Below, piece by piece: positions 8,728 through 18,185 of a stretch of 64,000 nucleotides of DNA. Numbering within the stretch: position 1 is the first letter of the stretch; every line of letters starts with the position of its first letter. Location of the stretch: positions 1 through 64,000 of the forward strand of contig CALGAW010000043.1 of assembly GCA_937959115.1 (NCBI GenBank). The letters are read 5' to 3'. This stretch comes from an uncultured Saprospiraceae bacterium. Its GTDB lineage: Bacteria > Bacteroidota > Bacteroidia > Chitinophagales > Saprospiraceae. A program made the position numbers and the translations under genes. Below the pieces are notes generated by a model, which did not search any database, was not told where the DNA came from, and was given only the letters and a program-made list of their open reading frames with translations.

Positions 8728-9917
8728 GTTGGTTACAATTTCCGGATGGTTTCCTTTGGGGAACGAGTACCGCTGCCGCTCAGGTAGAGACAGCTTTTGA
8801 CCATCAATGGAAAAACACAAAATCCAAGGACGGATACTCCTTTCTAAGAACGACAGACCATGAGAAACGGCGTCAAGAAGATATCAGCTACATCAAGCAA
8901 CTAGGATCAGTTTATCGCTGCGGTGTTGACTGGTCTCGCCTTCAACGAAAGCCTTTTGGTGACTTTGACGAATCGGTTATCGCTGAATACCAGCTTTTCT
9001 TTCAACAGTTATTGGATGAAGGGATGCAAATCATGTTTGTGTTCCACCATTTTTCTAATCCCAACTGGTTTGAGGAATCCGGTTCCTGGCTTAAAGAAAG
9101 CCAAGTCCCTGTTTTTATGGATTATGCGATGAAGTGTGTGAAGCATTTTGGAGCATATGCCTTTATGTTCAATACGTTCAATGAACCAGGAGTGTATGCG
9201 ATGAATAGTTATATCACAGGTCATTTTCCACCCTACAAGAAAAACTATTTTAAAGGAAACAAAGTGTTGAAAGTCATGGGTATTTGCCATGATCAGCTAT
9301 ATGGTTACTTGAAGAAAGAATATCCAGATAAGCAAGTAGGTATATCTAAGAATACAGGCATCTTTTTTGGCACCAATGTACTAGGAAACCTACTTGCAAA
9401 GTTTGTCGACTGGTGGTTTATCGATAAAGTGTCTTCATTCTTTGAACGTAATGACTTCTGGGGCATCAGTTACTATGTCTATATGCCATTTACGCCAATG
9501 CCAATCAGCGAGGTAGACTATCCAGGGAAGTTAGCCAAAATGGGGATTCGCAATGATAAAATGTGGGGCTATCAACCAAGTGGGCTGAAAGATATTCTTC
9601 ACCGTTTTCACAAAAAGTACAGAAAGCCAATCATTATTACAGAAAATGGGGTTTGCACAGATGAAGATTCGTTTCGCCAGGAAAGTATACAAGAATACTT
9701 AAGCTATTGCCATGAAGCTATTCAAGAAGGCGTTGATTTAATCGGATATACACATTGGTGTACGTGGGATAACTATGAATGGAGCCTTGGACCAACCTAC
9801 CGATTTGGCTTGGTTCACGTTGATTTTGAGACGATGGAACGCACAATGACTGGTGCTGGCAAGCTGTATGGTAAGATTGCTGCTGATAATGGGTTTAAAC
9901 TAAAGGAGATAGTATAA
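8724..9917 (+). CDS. Glycoside hydrolase family 1 (beta-glycosidase)
   Basis: Retaining beta-glycosidase with a TIM barrel, no signal peptide and so cytosolic. FPDGFLWGTSTAAAQVE at 6-22 is the family N-terminal signature. The acid/base Glu154 lies in TFNEPG and the nucleophile Glu307 in IITENG. 397 residues is shorter than the usual 440-480, with loops missing rather than termini, so substrate specificity is uncertain; beta-glucoside or beta-galactoside are the common choices. It overlaps the upstream DUF6958-like gene by 4 bp. Confidence 0.9.
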   Translation: MSWLQFPDGFLWGTSTAAAQVETAFDHQWKNTKSKDGYSFLRTTDHEKRRQEDISYIKQLGSVYRCGVDWSRLQRKPFGDFDESVIAEYQLFFQQLLDEGMQIMFVFHHFSNPNWFEESGSWLKESQVPVFMDYAMKCVKHFGAYAFMFNTFNEPGVYAMNSYITGHFPPYKKNYFKGNKVLKVMGICHDQLYGYLKKEYPDKQVGISKNTGIFFGTNVLGNLLAKFVDWWFIDKVSSFFERNDFWGISYYVYMPFTPMPISEVDYPGKLAKMGIRNDKMWGYQPSGLKDILHRFHKKYRKPIIITENGVCTDEDSFRQESIQEYLSYCHEAIQEGVDLIGYTHWCTWDNYEWSLGPTYRFGLVHVDFETMERTMTGAGKLYGKIAADNGFKLKEIV

Positions 9918-10051
9918 TTTCATCACTATTCAGTTAACAACCAATCAACCCTTTCCTTGTCCTATTGCCCAATTGGAAAACATTTTCATATTGTAACCAT
10001 ACAAAAGCGGGTTCAAGTTGTTTTCTTCAAAATTACAGTTTTGCAGCTCCA

Positions 10052-10981
10052 TTATAAATTTTTCAATATTTCATCAAGTTCTTTCCTAGTTATAGCATAG
10101 GTATACTTTCTTGAAACAACCAGCCGCCCAGCTTCAGCTGCAGTCCGAACAGCGGTAGTCAGATCATAGCCATCATTCAGCATCACAGTTAGTACCGCGA
10201 TCACTGTATCGCCAGCACCAGACACATCAAACACTTGAATCTGGTCGACAGAAAAGTGTTGAACCGATGACTTTGAAATTAAAGTCATGCCTTCACCCCC
10301 ACGTGTCACTAATAAATGTTCAAAACTATATTCAGTCATAACACTTCGGCCTGCAATGCCAACAGCTTCATCCGTATTCGAAATCTCTTGATTGGCAATG
10401 AGGGAAAGCTCTTTTAAATTCGGTTTTACAAGGTAAGCGCCTGAATACTTTTCCCAATTCAGACCCTTTGGATCGATCAATACCTTCCTAGAAGATGGAA
10501 TAAGAATCTCCTTCATCAGAGACTCAGAGCAAACGCCTTTTCCATAATCTGAAACAAGGATATAGTTTCCAGTAAACGTTTGGAGTAGGCGTTTAAACGA
10601 TTCCGTCCCAAGTTCATTGGTATCTGGGAGAATTTCTTCCTTATCAACGCGCACCACTTGTTGCTGCCCAGCGATAATCCTTGTTTTTGTTGTTGTAACG
10701 CTATTGTCATCTGGTGAAAAGCAATGATCTTCAATGTTTTGTTGAGCTAGCAAATCCGTTAAGATCTTACTATTTGCATCATTCCCCTTGAAGCCAGCAA
10801 CACCACAAGGGTGGGCGAGTGCATTGATGTTCTTTGCAACATTTGCAGCACCACCAAGTCTATGAAACTCCTTCTCTACATGCACAACAGGCACAGGGGC
10901 TTCAGGAGACAATCGCGAGGCACTACCTTTTATATAGTGATCCAACATTACATCACCAATGATCAGAATTTTTTGCTTCAT
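10052..10981 (-). CDS. D-glycero-beta-D-manno-heptose-7-phosphate kinase (RfaE/HldE domain I-like)
   Basis: PfkB-family sugar kinase of 309 residues. The start MKQKILIIGDVMLDHYIKG and the motif SRLSPEAPVPVVHVE are diagnostic of the kinase domain of RfaE/HldE, which phosphorylates heptose-7-phosphate in ADP-heptose synthesis. GGAANVAKN lies near residue 43 and the anion-hole GAGDT near 255. Only the kinase domain is present; the cytidylyltransferase half found in fused HldE is absent, and no other heptose gene is in the window. A related sugar kinase role is the alternative. Confidence 0.82.
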   Translation of the reverse strand: MKQKILIIGDVMLDHYIKGSASRLSPEAPVPVVHVEKEFHRLGGAANVAKNINALAHPCGVAGFKGNDANSKILTDLLAQQNIEDHCFSPDDNSVTTTKTRIIAGQQQVVRVDKEEILPDTNELGTESFKRLLQTFTGNYILVSDYGKGVCSESLMKEILIPSSRKVLIDPKGLNWEKYSGAYLVKPNLKELSLIANQEISNTDEAVGIAGRSVMTEYSFEHLLVTRGGEGMTLISKSSVQHFSVDQIQVFDVSGAGDTVIAVLTVMLNDGYDLTTAVRTAAEAGRLVVSRKYTYAITRKELDEILKNL

Positions 10982-11127
10982 GAGCTGTTTCTTTCTTCTT
11001 CTGCGAATATAAGGAAATATAGATCGAATGAATTATTCGCATAAATATTCTTAGTGATTATCCTCATTTTAGTTACAATAGCTATGTTTTTTGTAATTTA
11101 GAACTGTATTAATATAGGCGAACGTTT

Positions 11128-13551
11128 ATGGAAATAAAAAAGTATATAATTTGTCTGTTTATTATAGGGATTAATTGTCAATTCCTTATCGCTCAGATTG
11201 AAGGACCAACTGCTGTCTGTGCAGGTGCGAATAGCTACATGTATCATATATCAGGAAATACAACTGGTACTGTTTCTTGGAGTCATTCTAGCGGAGCAAC
11301 TTTTGTCGCTGGTCAGGGAACCAATGCTGTTACTGTAGTGTTTACGGATGTTGCCAGCACTGCTGATGGATATGGGGTGACAGATGGTAACAGTTCTGTA
11401 GGTGGCACAATTCAGGCTGTAGCAACTGTAAATGGGGCTTCACAGACCTATACACTTGCCATCACATTCCTAGACGACGAAACTTGCAATGAATGTTATT
11501 GCTATGATGATTTGCATGTCAACTCTTCACTAATCTCCGTACAGGATTCAACAGTCTTTCAAGCAGAAAACAGGTTGAGCTCCAATGGAGATGTAATGCT
11601 TGGAGATACAGTAACTTATCGTGCGGGAACTCGTGTAGCACTTGAGCCAGGTTTTATTGCAGATGAAGGTAGTAAGTTCATTGCCTACACCGATCCTTGT
11701 AAAACAGAAGGAAAAAACATCTCTCCCTTTGAATATTGTCAAACGGATAACAATCCAATTGGTGGCGGGCCAGGCTATAACCAAATAGTAACGCCTCAAG
11801 ACGCTGATATCTATATTACTCAGTTTACGACTATTACAAATTTTAAGAATACAATCGAAACTGCTTCTTTAGGTAGTGTGATTTATATAGCTGATAATCT
11901 GGTGATTAACCTTACAGGTCAATATGCCCAAACTGGAGATGTTTCTATAGGCATACCTGCTGGAGTAACCCTTGCAAGTGGAAGAGGTAACGGTTCACAA
12001 GGCGCACTGATTTACACAGATGATTTTGATTGGTATACTTCAATTGACTATGAAGGAATGCCTGCATTTACGTGTCTAGGAGACAATATTCGCTTCACTG
12101 GAATACGATTTAAAGGGCCTTTTCATGGTATTGGAACAAATAACCCGTTGAGTTCTATACGGTTTAAAACGGGAATTCGTACCAATGGATATGATCATTT
12201 AGAAATTGATAATTGTGAGCTTTATGATTGGCCATATGCTGCAATTGGCTTGTTTAGTGGTTCCTTGGATAACAACAAAATTCATCACAACTATTTTCAT
12301 CACAATAGACAACATGGATTGGGGTATGGAGTTGTTATTGATTTAGCTTACGCAACAATTTATTCCAATTTAATGCATTCAAATCGCCATGTGATTGCTG
12401 GTTCGGGCAAGGATGGCAGTGGTTATGAGGCCTATTGCAATACAGTCTTAAGTGGTGGAACATCACACAACTTTGACATGCATGCAGAGGGGCCAAGTGA
12501 TGGAACGCCTAATGCTGGCGACTTTATCTACATTCATCACAATGATTTTCATGATGTAGGAGAAGAACGAGTCAATGGGAACAACGATCAAAATATCTAT
12601 ATAAGAGGGCGGCCGGACAAAATTTGCAGGATCGAAAACAACCGTTTTAAACATTCAGATCCTGCATCTGCAATCAAACAAAGAAATCCAGTTGGAGGTT
12701 ATGGAAATGTACTAGTATTTAATAATATTTGGGGTGGTTTTGATTATCGTGGCTGGTACGTAAAGGAAGAATGGGATCCTGTCTCTCCGTTTAATTTTTT
12801 AACGATTGAATCCACCACAGAAACTATTTACACACCAGGCCCAGGAACATTATATCAATACAACTATTTCTTTGGAGACAAGGATGGAGATGGAAAAACA
12901 GACATCATGAAGCTTGAAAATGGGTTAATCTGGCACCTCCCATTGGAAATAACTGATGGCATGAATACGGATTGGGTGTCTTCAATTTCTACAGGCTATA
13001 GTTTCAACTCATTACGATTTGGGAATTACGACTCCAACCCAGCAACTGATTTGATTCGAAAGGATGGAGGCAATATAGTTGCTTCTTACAATCTTGCTAC
13101 GAGTTGGACGACCCATCTAACAACTGGCTATTCACTTAATCAGTTACTCGAAGGCGATTTCTATGGAGACGGTCAGCTTGATTTCTTATATCCTACAGGA
13201 AGCGCTTGGTTGGTTTCGAACAACACGAATACTTCTTGGCAGACGTTGAGTAATTCCTCCCAAGGCAATGTGCTAATCGGGCATTTCAATTCTGACGGAA
13301 AGAGTGATGTGTTTTGGGGAAGTGGAGGTCAGTGGTACTATTCAAATGGAGGTTCTGGAGCCGCACAATCCTTGGCAAGTTCTGGAACAACAGCATTAGA
13401 TTTAGTGCTCGGGGACTTGAATAATGACGGGATATCAGATGTCATTTTTATGCAAAACATGCAAGTATCTCTAAGTGGCTCTAGTAGTTGGAAATCAATG
13501 AATGTTATCACAATTCCAAGAGATGTTTTTACTTATGGTGACTTAGAGTAA
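11128..13551 (+). CDS. Secreted beta-helix protein with 3-coathanger and FG-GAP-like repeats
   Basis: 807 residues with a signal peptide (to about residue 22, FLIAQ). Domains in order: a PKD-like domain (about 25-115, starting EGPTAVCAGA); a 3-coathanger-stack-like segment (VMLGDTVTYRAGTRVALEPGFIADEG, about 155-185); a right-handed parallel beta-helix like pectate lyases (about 225-560, with HHNYFHHNRQHGLGYG and IHHNDFHD rungs); and FG-GAP/VCBS-like repeats with calcium-loop patterns (DKDGDGKTD, LNNDGISD) to the end. A polysaccharide-binding or lyase role outside the cell is likely. A typical T9SS sorting domain is not seen. Upstream 13552-13802 on the other side holds no gene. Confidence 0.8.
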   Translation: MEIKKYIICLFIIGINCQFLIAQIEGPTAVCAGANSYMYHISGNTTGTVSWSHSSGATFVAGQGTNAVTVVFTDVASTADGYGVTDGNSSVGGTIQAVATVNGASQTYTLAITFLDDETCNECYCYDDLHVNSSLISVQDSTVFQAENRLSSNGDVMLGDTVTYRAGTRVALEPGFIADEGSKFIAYTDPCKTEGKNISPFEYCQTDNNPIGGGPGYNQIVTPQDADIYITQFTTITNFKNTIETASLGSVIYIADNLVINLTGQYAQTGDVSIGIPAGVTLASGRGNGSQGALIYTDDFDWYTSIDYEGMPAFTCLGDNIRFTGIRFKGPFHGIGTNNPLSSIRFKTGIRTNGYDHLEIDNCELYDWPYAAIGLFSGSLDNNKIHHNYFHHNRQHGLGYGVVIDLAYATIYSNLMHSNRHVIAGSGKDGSGYEAYCNTVLSGGTSHNFDMHAEGPSDGTPNAGDFIYIHHNDFHDVGEERVNGNNDQNIYIRGRPDKICRIENNRFKHSDPASAIKQRNPVGGYGNVLVFNNIWGGFDYRGWYVKEEWDPVSPFNFLTIESTTETIYTPGPGTLYQYNYFFGDKDGDGKTDIMKLENGLIWHLPLEITDGMNTDWVSSISTGYSFNSLRFGNYDSNPATDLIRKDGGNIVASYNLATSWTTHLTTGYSLNQLLEGDFYGDGQLDFLYPTGSAWLVSNNTNTSWQTLSNSSQGNVLIGHFNSDGKSDVFWGSGGQWYYSNGGSGAAQSLASSGTTALDLVLGDLNNDGISDVIFMQNMQVSLSGSSSWKSMNVITIPRDVFTYGDLE

Positions 13552-13802
13552 TTATTGAACAAGAAAAAGTGGTTAAATCCGTCTCCGGAAACATATTACA
13601 AATCAGAAGGTGATATAATACATTAAACAAAGGAAATTTGCCTTGTGGAATTTTAATGTGTCTAGGTTTTTTAGATCCATTAATAGATCGTTTAAGGCAG
13701 AGTTGTTTATAGTAACAGCTTTGATTAATGAATTGATACAAAATGAACAATTTCCAATTTAAATTGTACTTTCACCAAGACAAACACTAATAATATAACA
13801 CT

Positions 13803-14786
13803 ATGGAATACAGAAGACTCGGAAACTCAGGCTTACAGGTAAGCGCGTTATCACTAGGCAGTTGGCTTACCTTTGGAAAACAAATTGGAGATGACATAGC
13901 AGAGAAGCTGATGATTTTAGCTTATGAAAATGGCGTCAACTTCTTTGACAATGCAGAAATATATGCACGTGGTCAGTCTGAAATCGTAATGGGCAAGATC
14001 CTCAAGAAAGTAAACTGGAAAAGAAGCTCATACCTTGTATCTAGTAAAGCGTTTTTTGGCGATGGTGGTCAGAAGCCCAACCAAAGAGGTTTGTCCCGTA
14101 AGCACTTGACCGAGGCGTGTCATGCTGCTCTTAAACGGCTACAAGTAGATTACCTGGATCTGTATTTCTGCCATCGGCCTGATAAAACAACACCGACAGT
14201 CGAGACAGTACGCACAATGAATACACTAATCGAACAAGGGAAAATTCTGTATTGGGGAACCTCAGAGTGGAGCGCACAGGAAGTCATGGAAGCTCATATG
14301 ATTGCAGAGAAGTATGGTCTTATTGGTCCTACGATGGAGCAGCCACAGTACAACATGTTTCACAGAAATAAGGTAGAAGTCGAATATGATCAAATCTATA
14401 AAACTGTTGGATTAGGAACTACGATCTGGTCGCCATTGGCCTCTGGCGTGTTAACTGATAAATACTTAAATGAGTTTCCAGAAGGCACACGACTTGGTAT
14501 GGAAGGGCTAGATTGGTTGAAAGAGCGATCACTTACCCCAGAACGATTGGAGAAGGTGCGAGAGCTGAATAAGCTGGCCTTAGAACTTGATACTAGCCTT
14601 GCGAAATTAGCGATTGCTTGGTGTTTAAAGAATGAGGATGTCAGTACGGTGATACTCGGTGCTTCCAAGCCACATCACTTGGAAGAAACATTGGCATCAA
14701 CAGATATATTGGAAAAAATTACGGATGAGGTTACAGAGAAAATTGAGGAGATCTTAGGCAATCAGCCAGAAAAACCTCCTTTTTAA
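13803..14786 (+). CDS. Aldo/keto reductase, potassium-channel beta-subunit-like
   Basis: Cytosolic NADPH-dependent oxidoreductase, 327 residues, TIM barrel. It starts MEYRRLGNSGLQVSALSLGSW, the family signature. The catalytic tetrad is visible as Asp and Tyr in FFDNAEIYARG, Lys in VSSKAFF and His in YFCHRPD. The C-terminal NADPH-binding part contains TVILGASKPHHLEE. The closest family type is the Kv-beta/YghZ group. The stop is 6 bp from the convergent stop of the next gene. Confidence 0.92.
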   Translation: MEYRRLGNSGLQVSALSLGSWLTFGKQIGDDIAEKLMILAYENGVNFFDNAEIYARGQSEIVMGKILKKVNWKRSSYLVSSKAFFGDGGQKPNQRGLSRKHLTEACHAALKRLQVDYLDLYFCHRPDKTTPTVETVRTMNTLIEQGKILYWGTSEWSAQEVMEAHMIAEKYGLIGPTMEQPQYNMFHRNKVEVEYDQIYKTVGLGTTIWSPLASGVLTDKYLNEFPEGTRLGMEGLDWLKERSLTPERLEKVRELNKLALELDTSLAKLAIAWCLKNEDVSTVILGASKPHHLEETLASTDILEKITDEVTEKIEEILGNQPEKPPF

Positions 14787-14792
14787 TAGTGT

Positions 14793-15605
14793 TTAGAACA
14801 TCAACGATGCGTTAATCGAAAATCGTTGGAATCGAAGCTTATCTATATAAGTTGATTCTAACCATTGACCATTTGGCCCATCTCTAAATTCAATACCTTC
14901 TTCAGTATAATCTTGAAGCTTATATCCGAGTGCAAATTGGAAGTGACCTTTTTTCTGCGTTCTTAATCTTATGCCTACTAATGGGTTTAAGAAGACGCCA
15001 CCAACCTTATCGGTAGGTCCTCCGTTCCAGTTTCCGCCCCCGCTTAAAGGATTTCCGTAGCCAGCACGCATGGTTGCAAAAGGGGTAAAGGATCTATCCA
15101 TAAATTCATATCGGTATTCGGCAAATACAGGTATGATACTGCCATTCAGATTGAAGTCATAAGAATCGAAACCAAGACCAACACCAAGGATAGCCTTGTT
15201 ACTAAAACGATATCCTGCACTAACTGATAGACCTCTTCCTGGTTCAATCCAATTATTTCTTCCTCTTCCCATATGCAGATCTATCATAATGTTGAGATAA
15301 ATTTTATTTTTACTAGGAACGTGGTAGGTTTGTTTGTTTCTTACTTTATTACTATACCTAGGATTCCTATTATCGATCTCATTGTATTCAATTCGATCGA
15401 TATCATTATATAAGATTCTTGTCTTTTCATTTTCAAATACAATGTCCACATAATTATCATGGAAAACCTCGATGATTACTCCTTCAACCGTTTTTCCGTC
15501 CTTTAAATGGATGATATCGAGTGCGCTGTCATTCTTTTGAGCTTCACCAATGTTAGCGATGAATGTAAGAGCGATTACAAGAAGAATAGCTTTTATAAAT
15601 TGCAT
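14793..15605 (-). CDS. Outer-membrane beta-barrel-like protein
   Basis: 270 residues with a signal peptide (to about residue 22, NIGEAQ). Residues 30-75 hold a beta-rich module (IHLKDGKTVEGVIIEVFHDNYVDI) related to small RNA-binding-like or DUF-type beta barrels. Residues about 95-270 alternate aromatic and polar positions and end in a terminal Phe (ASLMF), typical of outer-membrane barrels. The precise family is unknown. The same LKDG/LKSG-G module recurs in the small secreted protein at 17662. Confidence 0.65.
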   Translation of the reverse strand: MQFIKAILLVIALTFIANIGEAQKNDSALDIIHLKDGKTVEGVIIEVFHDNYVDIVFENEKTRILYNDIDRIEYNEIDNRNPRYSNKVRNKQTYHVPSKNKIYLNIMIDLHMGRGRNNWIEPGRGLSVSAGYRFSNKAILGVGLGFDSYDFNLNGSIIPVFAEYRYEFMDRSFTPFATMRAGYGNPLSGGGNWNGGPTDKVGGVFLNPLVGIRLRTQKKGHFQFALGYKLQDYTEEGIEFRDGPNGQWLESTYIDKLRFQRFSINASLMF

Positions 15606-15663
15606 TTCAAATCAATTTTGAGAAGTTAATACAGGAACTAAAAAATAGAATCGAATAGATATA

Positions 15664-15706
15664 AAAATGGAGCCCCATCAATTGGATTGAAAATGAGACT
15701 CCATTG
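15664..15706 (-). terminator. Terminator after the LVIVD lipoprotein gene
   Basis: On the minus strand a 7-bp perfect stem plus two wobble/GC pairs (AATGGAGTC against GGCTCCATT) closes a loop of about 20 nt and runs into TTTTTAT, just after the stop at 15719. Confidence 0.55.
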
Positions 15707-15718
15707 TTTCTTTTTTAA

Positions 15719-16984
15719 TTATGGGTTGATGGAAATCGTACTTAACTCGACCATATTGCTAGGGTCAGCAGCATCATATTGCTTCAAGCCATCTTCGCTT
15801 ATTACTACAACCAATCCTCCAGATAGAGCAATTACATCAAAAGGATTTGATGTTCTATCTACAACAACTGGTTTTCCTAAAGTGGTAGGATCATCAGAAA
15901 TGTCATACACTTTAAGTCCATTATCACATACATACAGGTGATCATTAGCAATCGCTAGTCCCTTTGGATTTTCCATTGAGATACTTTCTAACAATCTACT
16001 TTGGCCGTTTCCAACTTGCTCTACATCAATGATGTCAAGCTGGTTGATTAAACCATTACATTCAGTACCACTGTGGATCGTTACATATGCAATATCATCT
16101 TTTACAATTACAGGATCGCAACCAGAAGCATGAACAAACATTTCAGAAAATTGCGGAGAAGCAGGGTTTGAAATTCTATAGATATAAACTCCATTTACAG
16201 AACCCATGAACAGGTGATCTTTGTATGGAAAGATGGTTTCAATACCAAATCCAACAAATTCCGTGTTTACTAGATTAGGGTAAGAAGCATTGCTAACATC
16301 AAATACTCTTAACTCTTCAAAGTCAACTGTATAAAGGTAATCTCCCACAGTTGTAAAACGCGTTGTTGATCCACCAACACTGTTACCAGGGATACGTCCA
16401 GAAGCAGAGCTAGCATCCATTGCACCGAAGCTACCATTGCCCAATTCCATTGGCGTGTTGAAATCTTCCCATCCTACAACATTTCCTTCGTAGCATTCAA
16501 ACGTTTCTGTTACTTCTTCAGAAGTATAACCAATGATTACGCCTTTGCCTTCTACAAATGTGTTAGAGAATGCGTTTTCTGTTCTTGATATTGGAGCAAT
16601 ATTGTTAATGTCACTAACATCAAGTACAAGCATGTCCATTGCATTATCAACATACATCTTATTATCTCTGATGGTCATATCAAAATTGCCAGGAATCTTT
16701 AAGAAGCTAACATTACTAGGGTTTGAAGGATCAGCATTGTCGATAATGTGAATTCCTTCTCTTTGTTCATTGATTAAAATATAATCGTTGAAAAAATAGA
16801 TCTTTCCAGGTGTTTTTAATGCTTGAGGAGCACCTTGTTCTACTGGTTGTCTTACATCGTCAATAGACATGAAGATAGGATCAAACCGTAAATAGGTTAA
16901 TTCTCTTTCGCATTGGTCTTTAACACATCCTTGCAAGAAGAAGGAAACTGTTAATAGTAAAAAAGGGATTTTTAAATATTTCAT
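15719..16984 (-). CDS. LVIVD-repeat lipoprotein
   Basis: 421 residues. Lipoprotein signal with Cys20 in the lipobox FFLQGC. The body consists of LVIVD-type propeller blades (for example GIHIIDNADPSNPSNVSFLKIPG, LRVFDVSNASYPNLV, VYIYRISNPASPQF and LKVYDISDDPTTLGKP), a repeat common on surface proteins of Bacteroidota and archaea. It is probably an outer-membrane-anchored binding or scaffold protein with no enzymatic motif. It is transcribed away from a 677-bp gene-free region. Confidence 0.82.
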   Translation of the reverse strand: MKYLKIPFLLLTVSFFLQGCVKDQCERELTYLRFDPIFMSIDDVRQPVEQGAPQALKTPGKIYFFNDYILINEQREGIHIIDNADPSNPSNVSFLKIPGNFDMTIRDNKMYVDNAMDMLVLDVSDINNIAPISRTENAFSNTFVEGKGVIIGYTSEEVTETFECYEGNVVGWEDFNTPMELGNGSFGAMDASSASGRIPGNSVGGSTTRFTTVGDYLYTVDFEELRVFDVSNASYPNLVNTEFVGFGIETIFPYKDHLFMGSVNGVYIYRISNPASPQFSEMFVHASGCDPVIVKDDIAYVTIHSGTECNGLINQLDIIDVEQVGNGQSRLLESISMENPKGLAIANDHLYVCDNGLKVYDISDDPTTLGKPVVVDRTSNPFDVIALSGGLVVVISEDGLKQYDAADPSNMVELSTISINP

Positions 16985-17661
16985 ACGTTTTTAATTTTAA
17001 TAAATTTATGAATTTTTCTTCGCTTTGTAAAGTTGATGACCGTCTTTTTAAGTTTTATCCAAGATCTGACTTAATTAATGCTTTACCTATTGTGTCCAAT
17101 TGATTTCCAAAATTTAGGAAATTGTTGAGTAATTGTTGAACGATAACATTTTGATAAGAATTGCATAATTTTAGTTAAGATTTTAAACTTTAACACTTGT
17201 CTTTTCTTGGATAAACTAAATTTTGTATTCAAAAACAAGGTTTTAATCTGTTTTCTGCTACTAAGACAATCCTAAAAGAAACAACACGTATCCATTGATC
17301 TATTTTTTTTACGAAACAAATACTGAAGTTAGATTCAAGTAAATAATGTAGTGCTTTCTGCACTTTGATCATTCGTCGTATTATACTCAATGGCGTGAAC
17401 ATTGGGTTGAGCCAACTATAAATTAAAGCATTGTAAATGCGGCATAACTATCTGATATGTCTTGGTTTATTCTTATTGGATGATAATACAAGAATGTTAT
17501 TACAATAATTTAGTTATGAAGAAAGTATAACAAGAACATTATCTATTAGCGGTTAACCATGCAGTTCACAGGCTTTTTGCAAGAATCTCAAGTCACATTT
17601 TTGCCATTGTATGCAAATATTAAATTCGTGGCTTGTGCAAATTGTACTAAAATACTCAATT
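16985..17661. other. Gene-free divergent region, nothing recognised
   Basis: 677 bp of AT-rich sequence between two divergent secreted-protein genes. It contains the two promoter regions and only short chance-level hairpins, such as AGTGC/GCACT near 17351. No reading frame of credible composition, tRNA or repeat was seen. Confidence 0.5.
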
Positions 17662-18024
17662 ATGAAGCAAATCATTACGTTAATACCAATCATTTTATTC
17701 TTGTGTAATACAATTGTTGCACAAGCTGAATTCCAACCAGTTGAAAGAGCACTTGTGGATGGTTTTATTATCCTTAAAAGTGGTGAGCGATTAGATGGAC
17801 GAATTCAAGTACAAAAATTGGACAAGATGACTGAGACTGTCATTTTCTTTGATAAAATCAACATTAAAAAAGTTTACAAGCCAGAAGATTTGAAGTCATA
17901 TTCTCTAAACCTAGTATTCGGTAACGATTCAGGTGAATACAAAAAAGAATGGCGAAATTTTGAAAGTAAAGTAATTTCAAATGAAGCAGATGGACTTATA
18001 GGATTCATCCAAAACACTGAATGA
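17662..18024 (+). CDS. Small secreted protein, unknown
   Basis: 120 residues from ATG 17662, chosen because it gives a clean signal peptide (MKQIITLIPIILFLCNTIVAQ); an in-frame earlier start at 17611 would put 17 unrelated residues in front. The mature part has a beta-rich FIILKSGERLDGRIQVQ motif resembling the N-terminal module of the protein at 14793. No catalytic motif was recognised. A terminator follows at 18071. Confidence 0.65.
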   Translation: MKQIITLIPIILFLCNTIVAQAEFQPVERALVDGFIILKSGERLDGRIQVQKLDKMTETVIFFDKINIKKVYKPEDLKSYSLNLVFGNDSGEYKKEWRNFESKVISNEADGLIGFIQNTE

Positions 18025-18070
18025 TAAGAATTTAATAAGATAAAAATAGAATTAGAGGAATTATATTTTT

Positions 18071-18099
18071 ACTCTTGTCTTATGGCAAGAGTTTTTTGT
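18071..18099 (+). terminator. Rho-independent terminator
   Basis: Perfect 7-bp stem (18071-18077 with 18086-18092), 8-nt loop, then a TTTTTTG tract. It ends the small secreted-protein gene. Confidence 0.75.
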
Positions 18100-18185
18100 T
18101 TTAGGTAGAATAATTAGCTTTGTGGAAGGTTACTTGTTCATGATTAAGTATTCATGAGTTTGTTTAAATAAATTCTCCTTATTAA

